Below the pieces are notes generated by a model, which saw only the letters and a list, made by a program, of their open reading frames with translations, was not told where the DNA came from and ran no database searches. This document shows, one piece after another, positions 35,358 to 45,027 of a stretch of 64,000 nucleotides of DNA. A program made the position numbers and the translations under genes. The stretch is from an uncultured Coriobacteriaceae bacterium (GTDB lineage Bacteria > Actinomycetota > Coriobacteriia > Coriobacteriales > Atopobiaceae): positions 124,001-188,000 of the forward strand of contig CACYTH010000003.1 in assembly GCA_902777325.1 (NCBI GenBank), in the 5' to 3' direction. Each line of letters starts with the position of its first letter. Positions within the stretch are counted from its first letter, which is position 1.

Positions 35358-36908
35358 CTAGAGGTCCTCTCCCACGCCAGCCCCAGAGTTGAAGCCGTTG
35401 ACCATGCAATAGGCATAGTCGGCGAGGAAGGTGAGGGTCAATGCCATCGCCCCGACGTTACGAACACGCGGAGGCAGCTTGCCTACGCCACGACTGATGG
35501 CGGGGGCAGCTACGTATGTAGCAAGAAGCCCGCCGAGGCCAAAGGCGAGTAAGCCTGCCAGGCAAATGCGGCCATTGAGGTTGAACATCATGTCGCTGTA
35601 GTCCCAGTACGAGGAGTTGAACATGAAATCCAGAATGAAACTGGTCAGATATTCGAGGACGGCGCACAGACTGACGGTCATGACAAAGAGCCTCGTGGGG
35701 CTCTCCCTGTAGCGATCGAGCAGGACAATGATGCCTGCGCCGCCAAAGCCGTAGATGGGAATCCACGGGCCATAAAGGGTGCCGCGATTGACGAACTCGT
35801 GCGCCTGGAAGAGGTGCAGGGACACTTCCCAGACCCAACCGACAAAGCAGAAGACAAAGAACATGTAGATGAGGTCAATCACGGAGTAGGGCAACGGCCC
35901 CCTCTGGGCGCGGCGTGATCTGACATCAAGGTCTTTGAGCAGATAGACGGGCTGGTTTGCATCGATGGCAGCCTGCTGGTCCTGCCGCAGGCACGCATAG
36001 GGCTCCCCGTCGAAGGCACGCTCGACAAAGGCGCGCGATGCCAGCGAGCCGTCTTCGAGGGCTGGATTGGAGCGCAGCGTGAAGTAGAACTCCGTCTGCA
36101 ACACCTCAAAGAGGGGAACTTCCACGGCCAGGCCAATCACGGGAATCGCACGTAGCAGCACGATATAGATAAAGCTCAGCTCCGTGAGCAGCATCTTCCA
36201 CTTGTAGCCGTCGGTCATGCGTATGGAGAGCCGCCTGGCATCTCGCCACCCGATCTCGGGGTTCTCCGCAAGCAGGTAGGGCACCATCCGATACTGGAGG
36301 CTCTTGTAGATGCCGCCGACGATGGTGGGCCACCACAGCAGAAGCGCCGCATGATAGCAAACCATCACCCTGATCATGTTGAGCAGCGTGTGGAGGTGAA
36401 ACGGTGCGAGCATGCGCCGCCATGCCACGTCGCGCGAGAAGCGCGACTCCATGATGAAGCGATATTGGCCAAGGGCGATGACGTTGAGGACGCAGAAGCG
36501 CAGAAGAGAGCTGATAACTGCCACGACGGCAACGACGACAGCCACTTCCTCGGGATTATCGGCAAAGTAACGGGGGTTCAAGGCGAAGATGTGGACGAGC
36601 CACGAGGTGTGCTCGGTGATGCTATTGATGATGTGCTGTCCAAGGTCCGGATGGGCCACAAGCAGTTCGCTCAAGATGGGCAGGCGGGAAAGATAGCTGA
36701 TGAGGACCTTTGCGTTTTGGGGCTGCAGGGGCGTCCCGCTACCGATGAGGTGGTCGATGCCGTCGATGAACGAGGCCTGCGAGGAGTTAGTTGATCCGAT
36801 GAAGGCAAAAATGGAGCAGACGGCCACGAGCTTGAGCCACGCGCGCCAGCCACGATGAAACGTGGTGAGCAAGGCATTGCTTCGAACATCCCTGTAGCTC
36901 CACTCCAT
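35358..36908 (-). CDS. DUF975/CmpB-like two-part membrane protein
   Basis: A 516-residue membrane protein. The first 290 residues resemble the DUF975 family with several helices and a WRDARRLSIRMTDGYKW stretch; residues about 335-500 match the putative ABC-transporter type IV (CmpB, DUF1113) family with FVGWVWEVSLHLFQ and NRGTLYGPWIPIYGFGG. The two halves are usually separate proteins. Neither has a proven role; CmpB-like proteins may be permease parts or membrane sensors. Its partner ATPase is not adjacent. It reads toward the Nudix gene. Confidence 0.78.
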   Translation of the reverse strand: MEWSYRDVRSNALLTTFHRGWRAWLKLVAVCSIFAFIGSTNSSQASFIDGIDHLIGSGTPLQPQNAKVLISYLSRLPILSELLVAHPDLGQHIINSITEHTSWLVHIFALNPRYFADNPEEVAVVVAVVAVISSLLRFCVLNVIALGQYRFIMESRFSRDVAWRRMLAPFHLHTLLNMIRVMVCYHAALLLWWPTIVGGIYKSLQYRMVPYLLAENPEIGWRDARRLSIRMTDGYKWKMLLTELSFIYIVLLRAIPVIGLAVEVPLFEVLQTEFYFTLRSNPALEDGSLASRAFVERAFDGEPYACLRQDQQAAIDANQPVYLLKDLDVRSRRAQRGPLPYSVIDLIYMFFVFCFVGWVWEVSLHLFQAHEFVNRGTLYGPWIPIYGFGGAGIIVLLDRYRESPTRLFVMTVSLCAVLEYLTSFILDFMFNSSYWDYSDMMFNLNGRICLAGLLAFGLGGLLATYVAAPAISRGVGKLPPRVRNVGAMALTLTFLADYAYCMVNGFNSGAGVGEDL

Positions 36909-37084
36909 GGCATCTCCGTTGTGGTCGAGAACACGGCCAGGTTCTGATTATATGTGGAGCCCGCAATCGAATACCGAAAATGGGGGATTGTTCGCGATTC
37001 GTATTAAAAGGGACGAGGGCCCTGCCTGCACGCGGGGCCCTCGCGGGGTTGGTCTATGGTTGCAGCCTTAGGTGGCGGTTTCGG
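36909..37084. other. Leader of DUF975/CmpB gene and intergenic text
   Basis: This stretch holds the promoter side of the DUF975/CmpB gene and, on the minus strand, the terminator of the 35-residue peptide gene. No other gene is visible. Confidence 0.5.
37007..37042 (-). terminator. Terminator of the small membrane peptide gene
   Basis: On the minus strand GAGGGCCC (37035-37042) pairs with GGGCCCTC (37015-37022) and is followed by GTCCCTTTTAAT, about 43 bases after the peptide's stop codon. Confidence 0.75.
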
Positions 37085-37192
37085 CTACGCGACGTTGGCG
37101 AGCATGCTGCCAAGGATGGTGAAGGTCGCGATGAAGCCAACGAGGGTGATGTCGAGCTGGATCAGGGCGTTCTTGGCGTTCGTGCGGGGCAT
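37085..37192 (-). CDS. Small single-helix membrane peptide, 35 residues
   Basis: A 35-residue frame starting MPRTNAKNALIQLD with a hydrophobic stretch TLVGFIATFTILGSMLANVA. AGGAGG lies six bases before the ATG and a terminator hairpin follows the stop. A positively charged N-terminus and one membrane helix suggest a small membrane protein, possibly a regulator or toxin-like peptide. It would be missed by length filters. No neighbour overlaps it. Confidence 0.65.
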   Translation of the reverse strand: MPRTNAKNALIQLDITLVGFIATFTILGSMLANVA

Positions 37193-37407
37193 TGCTGGCC
37201 TCCTCTTCTTGTCGCTCTCTCTTTTCACCCATTAGTACGGGGCCGACCGCTATTCCGTCTCAAGTTTTTTTCGAAATTCCTCTGCATGAAGGCGACGGCG
37301 CGTACGTCATGTCGCGAGCGCGCCATCGGCCGTCTGGCTGCAATGGTGTCTCATGGCTAGCGAGCTGGAATTATCATGGTCATATCAAAGGGATTGAGGA
37401 GGCACAC

Positions 37408-38712
37408 ATGAGCTATGCGCTGGTAAATGGGCATGTGCTGGACGGAACGCTCGACGAGGGCGGCCAGATGGCCGTGCATGACGGATGGGCTGTGATCGTC
37501 GAGGGCGACCGCTTGGTTGCGGTGGGTGAGCTTTCCACGGCGGACCTCGTTGGTCACGAGATCATCGACCTTGCCGGTGCCTACGTGCTGCCCGGCCTCA
37601 TCAACCTGCATGCGCACCTCCCGGCCACGGGCAAGCCGCCAAAGGCCAACGCCAAGCCGGTCGACTACAAACGACTCTTTGACACGCTCTCCAAGGTGCC
37701 GCCTGCGCTGGCCTACTTCATGAGCATGGAGAAGGGCTCGGCACGCAACCAGCTGCTCTCTGGCGTGACCACGCTGCGCACGGTGGGCGGCGTGATGGAT
37801 CACGATGCGCGCATCCGCGACCAGGTGAATGCCGGCAAGGCGCTCGGTCCGCGCATGCTGGTGTGCAACACGGGCGTGAGCGTGCCGGGTGGCCACTTTG
37901 CCGGGTCTCTTGCCACCGAGGCCTCCTCGCCCGAGGAGGCGGCTGCCCACGTGCGCCAGATTGCCGAGACCAACCCCGACTGGATTAAGCTCATGATTAC
38001 CGGCGGCGTGATGGACGCGAGCGAGGAGGGGGAGCCCGGTGTGCTGCGCATGCCGCCCGAGGTGGTGCGTGCGGCCTGTGACCAGGCCCACAAGCTGGGC
38101 TTTAACGTGTGCGCGCATGTGGAGAGCCCCGAAGGCGTGCGCGTGGCGCTGGAGAACGGCGTGGACAGCATCGAGCATGGTGCCAAGCCAGACGAGGAGA
38201 TTCTCGAGCTCTTCCGCTCGAACGATGCGGTCGACGTCTGCACCATCAGCCCGGCGCTGCCCTACGCCATCATGTCCACGAGCGAGAGCCATGCGCCGGA
38301 GGTCGCCAAGGCCAACGGCAAGGTTGTGATGGACGGCATCATCGAGTGCGCCAAGGCCTGCCTGGCAGCCGGCATTCCCGTTGGCCTGGGTACGGACAGC
38401 GGCTGTCCCTTTATCACTCACTACGACATGTGGCGCGAGATCTACTACTTTGCCAAGTACTGCGAGGTGAGCCCCTCGTTTGCGCTGCATACGGCCACGA
38501 TGGTCAACGCGAGGATCTTGGGGCTTGCGCAGGAGACCGGCAGCCTCGAGGCTGGCAAGTCCGCGGACCTTATCGTGTGCGAGGGCAACCTGCTGGACGA
38601 CCTCACGCGTCTGCGCAGCCTCCGCTATGTGATGTGCCGCGGACAGCTCATAAGCGACCCAAAGCCGCGCAGGCAACCCAAGGTCGACCGAGCCCTCGAT
38701 CGCTATCTGTAG
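37408..38712 (+). CDS. Amidohydrolase family protein, imidazolonepropionase-like
   Basis: A 434-residue metal-dependent hydrolase. LPGLINLHAHLP near residue 65 gives the HxH ligands, ICAH-type NVCAHVESPEGV near residue 235 and SIEHGAKPDEE near 260 further His residues, and GLGTDSGCP near residue 330 the Asp. The N- and C-terminal beta strands form the composite sandwich typical of the imidazolonepropionase and prolidase-like group. Substrate is unknown; relatives cleave cyclic amides and dipeptides. GATTGAGGAGG precedes the ATG at 37408. It stands alone. Confidence 0.88.
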   Translation: MSYALVNGHVLDGTLDEGGQMAVHDGWAVIVEGDRLVAVGELSTADLVGHEIIDLAGAYVLPGLINLHAHLPATGKPPKANAKPVDYKRLFDTLSKVPPALAYFMSMEKGSARNQLLSGVTTLRTVGGVMDHDARIRDQVNAGKALGPRMLVCNTGVSVPGGHFAGSLATEASSPEEAAAHVRQIAETNPDWIKLMITGGVMDASEEGEPGVLRMPPEVVRAACDQAHKLGFNVCAHVESPEGVRVALENGVDSIEHGAKPDEEILELFRSNDAVDVCTISPALPYAIMSTSESHAPEVAKANGKVVMDGIIECAKACLAAGIPVGLGTDSGCPFITHYDMWREIYYFAKYCEVSPSFALHTATMVNARILGLAQETGSLEAGKSADLIVCEGNLLDDLTRLRSLRYVMCRGQLISDPKPRRQPKVDRALDRYL

Positions 38713-38713
38713 C

Positions 38714-38798
38714 GGGGAACGGGGGACAGGTACCCGTCTCGTTTTCCTTGCTATCGCCTTCTTAAGGAGAACAGCTACCTGTCCTCCTGTTTCCCTTG
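38714..38798. repeat. Imperfect GGGACAGGTA palindrome
   Basis: GGGGAACGGGGGACAGGTAC (from 38714) is mirrored by a related stretch ending near 38798 (reverse complement GGGAAACAGGAGGACAGGTAGC). The right arm overlaps the last codons of the CPBP protease gene. It resembles the GGGACA-type repeats at 15936 and 50821. Confidence 0.6.
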
Positions 38799-39503
38799 CG
38801 GGACGTTTCGCATGAGCCAGAGCGAGTAGGCGAGCAGGGCGACGAGCACCGCGACGAAGACGAGGATCATGGGGATGCTCGCGCTTGCGGGCTGCGTGGC
38901 AAATATCTGGTTGGAGAAGTCGATCGCGGTGTGTGCGAGGATGACGGTCGCGATGTCGTTGCTCCTGAGATAGATGGCACCGAGGAACAGGCCGATGACG
39001 GTCGAGTATAGTGCTTGGACGAGCAGGCTGGGAAGGTCCATGCCCACTGCGTTGGTGAGGTGAATCACGCCAAAGACCAGGGCGGATGCGATGAGCACGT
39101 ACCGTGGTCCCTCGCCGCTCTTCTGCAGTCGGTCAATCAGGATGCCACGGAAGATGACCTCCTCGAAGATTCCTGGGGCAAAGGCGCACAGGACGGCGTT
39201 CGGCAAGAGGCTGGGAGAGACGAAGCCACAACCCGATATGAGGTGGTATATGACGTTCCACGCCACGATGACAATAACTGGGAGCGCGAGGCTCAGCGCT
39301 GAGAAGGACCTATTCCAGTGAAAGCACGAGTGAAACACCACGATGAGGACGAGTCCCACGAGGATGCGCCCGATGGCTCCGGCGACATCGGCGGGAATCG
39401 CTCCGCCGCCGATGACGGCGGCAGGGACAGCGGCAGCGAAGATTGCGACAAAGAAGAGGACGAACCCAAAGACGATGGGATATTTGGTTGAGAAGGACTT
39501 CAC
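38775..39503 (-). CDS. CPBP family intramembrane protease
   Basis: A 242-residue membrane protein with about seven helices. GIFEEVIFRGIL near residue 115 is the EExxxR motif, VFGVIHLTN and LAHTAIDFSNQ supply the catalytic His and the final motif of CPBP/CAAX-like proteases. Bacterial members cut prenylated or bacteriocin-related proteins, or act in immunity to bacteriocins. The start is set at GTG 39503, nine bases after AAGGAG; the longer ATG at 39560 has no ribosome site. The last codons overlap a palindromic repeat. Confidence 0.85.
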   Translation of the reverse strand: MKSFSTKYPIVFGFVLFFVAIFAAAVPAAVIGGGAIPADVAGAIGRILVGLVLIVVFHSCFHWNRSFSALSLALPVIVIVAWNVIYHLISGCGFVSPSLLPNAVLCAFAPGIFEEVIFRGILIDRLQKSGEGPRYVLIASALVFGVIHLTNAVGMDLPSLLVQALYSTVIGLFLGAIYLRSNDIATVILAHTAIDFSNQIFATQPASASIPMILVFVAVLVALLAYSLWLMRNVPQGKQEDR

Positions 39504-39535
39504 GGCAGGAGACTCCTTCGATCGTGTTTGCTTGA

Positions 39536-41134
<1,599 letters not shown>

Positions 41135-41249
41135 CTAGGTGATTGCTATCCCGTGAAACGATTTGCCGCAACCTGCACATCACGTTGCCGGGTTGCGCGC
41201 GCACTAACGCATGGAATGGCTAGCGCCAAGGCGCGCAGAACGAGTTACG

Positions 41250-41286
41250 AGGGTGACGGGACGACGAATCGTCTTCCTGTCACCCT
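41250..41286. terminator. Bidirectional terminator between GH1 and ABC exporter
   Basis: AGGGTGAC (from 41250) pairs with GTCACCCT (to 41286), with a further GGGACGA/TCGTCTTCC inner stem. The hairpin lies between convergent genes and is followed by TGTGCTT on the plus strand. Confidence 0.75.
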
Positions 41287-41318
41287 TGTGCTTGGTTCGA
41301 TTATTCGGCTATTAGAAG

Positions 41319-43124
41319 TCACTCCGCCTCGAGGAAGGCGCCGGTCTGGCGGTCCCAGAGGGACTCGTAGGTGCCGCCCGCCCGGCTGAGCTCGGCGTGG
41401 GTGCCGTCCTCCACGATCTGGCCCTCATCCAGCACCACGATGCGGTCGAGGGCGGCCACGGTGGAGAGGCGGTGGGCGACGACGATCGAGGTGCGGCCGC
41501 GCATGAGGTTCTCGAGCGCGCCCTGCACGAGCGCCTCGCTCTCGCTGTCGAGGGCGCTCGTGGCCTCGTCGAGCACCAGGATGGGGCAGTCGGCCAGTAT
41601 CGCGCGGGCGATGGCCACGCGCTGGCGCTGGCCGCCGGAGAGCTTGACGCCGCGCTCGCCGACCATGGTGTCGAGCCCGCGGGGCAGCCGGTCCACGAAC
41701 TCGAGCGCGTTGGCCAGGCGCGCGGCCTCGCGTACTTCGTCCTCCGTCGCATCGGGGCGCCCGTAGGCGATGTTCTCGCGGATGGAGCGGTGGAACAGCA
41801 GCGCCTCCTGCGGCACGTAGGCGACCTGCCGCCTGAGCGACTGCTGCGCGCAGGCGGAGATGTCCTGCCCGTCCACGAGGACCCGCCCCTCCTGCACGTC
41901 GGAGAGGCGGAGCAGCAGCTTGGTGAGCGTGGTCTTGCCCGATCCCGAGCGACCCACCAGTCCCACGCGCTGGCCCGCGGGCACGTGGAGCGTGAGGTCG
42001 CGGAAGACGTAGTCGCCCTCCGCCGCGTCCTCGTAGCGGAAGGCCAGGTGCTCGAAGTCCACGGCCCCCTCGCTCACCACCAGCTCCGGCGCACCAGGCG
42101 CGTCCTCCGCCAGCCGCGGCTCGTCCAGGACCTTGGTCATCTCGGCCGCGTCGCCCACCGCTCGGTTCATGCGCGCCATCATCGAGTTGATGTAGTTGAA
42201 GCGCATGGACAGGTTGTAGGTGTAAGTGAACATCATGACCAGCGTGCCGGCGCTGATGCCGTACCACGCGTTACCGCCCACCACGAAGATGCTGGTCACA
42301 AACATGATGAAGGTGATGAGCCCGCTCGTCATGGCACCGCGGCGCATCATGGCGTTCATGCTCACGCGCTCGGCGGTCATGGCCTCGCGGTCAGCCTCGT
42401 CAAAGAGCTGTCGCTCGAAGTCCTCGCGGCCACAGGTCTTGACGGCCAGAATGTTGGTCACCGCATCGGAGAGCACGCCCGAGAGCTTGTTCTGCGCCGC
42501 GGCGGTGGCAGCGGAGAGCGGAAGGATCCGCTGGTACATGGTGTAGGCAACTACCACGTAGACCGTGAGCATCAAAAATAGGATGCAGACGAACAGCGGG
42601 CTTGCCGGCCACAGCAGCACGATGGTGCACACGATGGAGGCGAGCGTGGGGATGAGCGAGTAGACCACCACGTCCACCAGGCCCACGTAGCCGCCCATGA
42701 AGCGGCTGGTCTGGCTCACGAGGCTGCCGCCAAAGCGGCTGGTGTGGAAGGTCATCGACTGGTTGGAGAGCGTGTCAAAGCAGAGCCTGGCAAGATGGAA
42801 GTTGCCGTTGAGCTCCAGCTGCATGACCGACCAGTCCTGCAGCTTCGAGCAGGTCTGGCCGACGGCGTTGACCACGAGCAGGGCGATTACGTATGGCGCG
42901 AAGACCTCCCACACCTGGGTGGCAGGCACTGGCTCCGCCTGCACGCGGTCGACGATGAGGCCCATGACCCAGGTGTTGGCGTAGTTGAGCAGCGCGGTAT
43001 ATGCGACGCTGGTGAAGACTGCCATGAACGCCGCAAGTGGCTTCTTGCGTGTGACCCACCAGAACCAATGGAGCGTGCGCCGGATGGTCTGGCCGCTGAG
43101 CGGCCCGGTCTTTCTCTGTGCCAT
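41319..43124 (-). CDS. ABC exporter, fused membrane and ATPase domains
   Basis: A 601-residue ABC half-transporter with six helices in residues 30-310 and an ATPase domain from about 350. GRSGSGKTTL is Walker A, KLSGGQRQRVAIARAIL the signature and ILVLDEATSALD Walker B, with the H-loop in VVAHRLS. It would export lipids, drugs or peptides as a homodimer, since no partner gene adjoins it. AGAGGGAGATCG precedes the ATG. It is divergent from the DAACS-type gene and convergent with the interrupted GH1 gene. Confidence 0.93.
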   Translation of the reverse strand: MAQRKTGPLSGQTIRRTLHWFWWVTRKKPLAAFMAVFTSVAYTALLNYANTWVMGLIVDRVQAEPVPATQVWEVFAPYVIALLVVNAVGQTCSKLQDWSVMQLELNGNFHLARLCFDTLSNQSMTFHTSRFGGSLVSQTSRFMGGYVGLVDVVVYSLIPTLASIVCTIVLLWPASPLFVCILFLMLTVYVVVAYTMYQRILPLSAATAAAQNKLSGVLSDAVTNILAVKTCGREDFERQLFDEADREAMTAERVSMNAMMRRGAMTSGLITFIMFVTSIFVVGGNAWYGISAGTLVMMFTYTYNLSMRFNYINSMMARMNRAVGDAAEMTKVLDEPRLAEDAPGAPELVVSEGAVDFEHLAFRYEDAAEGDYVFRDLTLHVPAGQRVGLVGRSGSGKTTLTKLLLRLSDVQEGRVLVDGQDISACAQQSLRRQVAYVPQEALLFHRSIRENIAYGRPDATEDEVREAARLANALEFVDRLPRGLDTMVGERGVKLSGGQRQRVAIARAILADCPILVLDEATSALDSESEALVQGALENLMRGRTSIVVAHRLSTVAALDRIVVLDEGQIVEDGTHAELSRAGGTYESLWDRQTGAFLEAE

Positions 43125-43314
43125 CGATCTCCCTCTTCCCTCCGTGTTCCGCGCCCTATTGTGCCACGAGTGATGGTGAGGAAGGTTGCATGCAATGTTG
43201 CTACGACATCTTGGCGCGAAGGCGTACTGGCTTGCGCAGTTTGTTGGTCTGCGCTCAGCCTAACTCCCGCTTTGCATGTATACAATGGGAATGTTTGTTT
43301 TCGGGAGGGGTGCC

Positions 43315-44901
43315 ATGGCCATCAAAACATCCGACATCGTCCTTGACCTTGAGGGAATAGATAGTGCGTCAGAGGCGGTCGAGGAGTTTCTCGCCAAATC
43401 GAAGCTCGATAGGCGCAGCCAGCTCTCGGCTCGCTTGACCTTCGAGAATGCCCTGCTCAACCTGCGCGACACCTTTGGGGACGGCTTTCCCGCGCAACTT
43501 GTGGTGGGCAGCCGCCTTGGCAAGCCGCTCCTCGTGGTCAAGGTGCGGGGCAGGCGCTTTGACCCGCGCACTTTGGGCGACGAGAGTGCCTGGGAGCACT
43601 CGCTCATGGAGGCCGCCGGCCTGAGGCCGTCGTATGCCTACCGTGGCGGGCACAACATCATTTCCATCTCCTGCCCCCGGCCTCCGATGGGGTCTGCCCT
43701 AAAGGCGGCCATCGCCATCGTCCTTGGACTGGCGCTCTCGCGGGCGGGATTCCTTTTGCCTGACTCTACGCGCGAGTACATCCTCACAGGTCTCGTCAAA
43801 CCGCTCTTTGACATCTACGTCAAGATGCTTGCGGGCGTGGCAGGTCCCATGGTGTTTCTCTCGGTGGCCTGCGGCATCGCCGGCATCGGCGACATGGTCG
43901 CGCTGGGGCGCAGTGGCAAGGCGATCATGAGGCGACACTTTGTGGTGAACCTCTTTGGCGCGCTCCTGGCCCTTGTCGTAGGCATTCCGATCTATCGGCT
44001 GACGTACGGATCGACTGTGGGGGAGAGTGGTGCGCTCCTCAGCATAACGAACCTCATCTTGGGGATGTTTCCCACCAACTTTGTCGAGCCTATCGTGGAG
44101 AGCAACACCTTGCAGCTCTCGGTGCTCTCGGTCGCCGTAGGAATAGCTGCGCTGGCGCTGGGCGACCTCACCGAGCACGTGCGCAAGCTCCTGCAGGAGC
44201 TCAACATGCTCGTCCAGTTCCTCATGGAGCAGCTCTGCCGACTCCTGCCCGCGTTCATCGTGGTCATGATGGTCTCGCAGTCCTGGTCGGGCACCATGGG
44301 CGCCCTGCTGGCTTCGTGGTTCCCCATCCTTTTGATCTCCTGCACCATGTTGGTCTTTGTGGTTGGGCAGCTGCTCTTTGTGGCGATGCGCTGCAAGGTA
44401 CCTCCCGTGCGAATCCTGCGCGCGATCTCGCCCGCCATGGTCATCGCATGCATCACCGCGTCCTCCTCGGCTGCGTTTGGGTCGATGCTCTCCATTTGCC
44501 AGGACGACCTCGGAATCGACGAGGGACAGGCGTCATTTGGCGTTCCCCTGGGCATGGTGCTCTGCAAGCCCATGCCCACCATCCAACTGATCATCATGAT
44601 GCTGTACTGCGCGCAGGCCTATGGCGTGGCTGCCGACACTCTCTGGTATGTGCGGATGGGCATCACGTGCCTGCTCTATGCGATCGCGATTCCTCCCGTG
44701 CCAGGCGGCACGCTCGCCTGCTATGGCATCATGCTCGGGAGCCTCGGCATCCCGCTCGACGCCATTGCGGTGGTCACGGCGCTCGACCTGCTGCTGGACA
44801 ACTTCTGCTCGGCCGGCAACGTCGCCACGGTGATGCTGGGGATCCTGACGGCGGCCAGCTCGCTTGGCGCGGTCGACCACGAGCGGTTGAGCAAGTCGTA
44901 G
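43315..44901 (+). CDS. DAACS-family symporter with extra N-terminal domain
   Basis: A 528-residue protein. Residues about 130-515 form a dicarboxylate/amino acid:cation symporter with eight or more helices and the serine-rich ITASSSAAFGS of this family. The next motif, usually NMDG, reads VLCKPMP, and DLLLDNFCSAGNV replaces DRxxDMxRTxxNV, so ion or substrate preference may differ. Residues 1-115 form a soluble domain with RLTFENALLNLRDTFG resembling the N-box of GHKL ATPases, not present in standard symporters. GGGAGGGGTGCC precedes the ATG at 43315. Coupling of a nucleotide-sensing domain to uptake is a tempting inference. Confidence 0.8.
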   Translation: MAIKTSDIVLDLEGIDSASEAVEEFLAKSKLDRRSQLSARLTFENALLNLRDTFGDGFPAQLVVGSRLGKPLLVVKVRGRRFDPRTLGDESAWEHSLMEAAGLRPSYAYRGGHNIISISCPRPPMGSALKAAIAIVLGLALSRAGFLLPDSTREYILTGLVKPLFDIYVKMLAGVAGPMVFLSVACGIAGIGDMVALGRSGKAIMRRHFVVNLFGALLALVVGIPIYRLTYGSTVGESGALLSITNLILGMFPTNFVEPIVESNTLQLSVLSVAVGIAALALGDLTEHVRKLLQELNMLVQFLMEQLCRLLPAFIVVMMVSQSWSGTMGALLASWFPILLISCTMLVFVVGQLLFVAMRCKVPPVRILRAISPAMVIACITASSSAAFGSMLSICQDDLGIDEGQASFGVPLGMVLCKPMPTIQLIIMMLYCAQAYGVAADTLWYVRMGITCLLYAIAIPPVPGGTLACYGIMLGSLGIPLDAIAVVTALDLLLDNFCSAGNVATVMLGILTAASSLGAVDHERLSKS

Positions 44902-45027
44902 ATACTGTTCGGGGATGCCCTTCTGCCAACGTACCGCGATAGAATGATTACTTAGACCCGCCAGAACCGAGGTGGCATAAGGGTCCATTAGGGCAAATGA
45001 GGTGCCGACGAGTCAAAGGAGTCGAGC

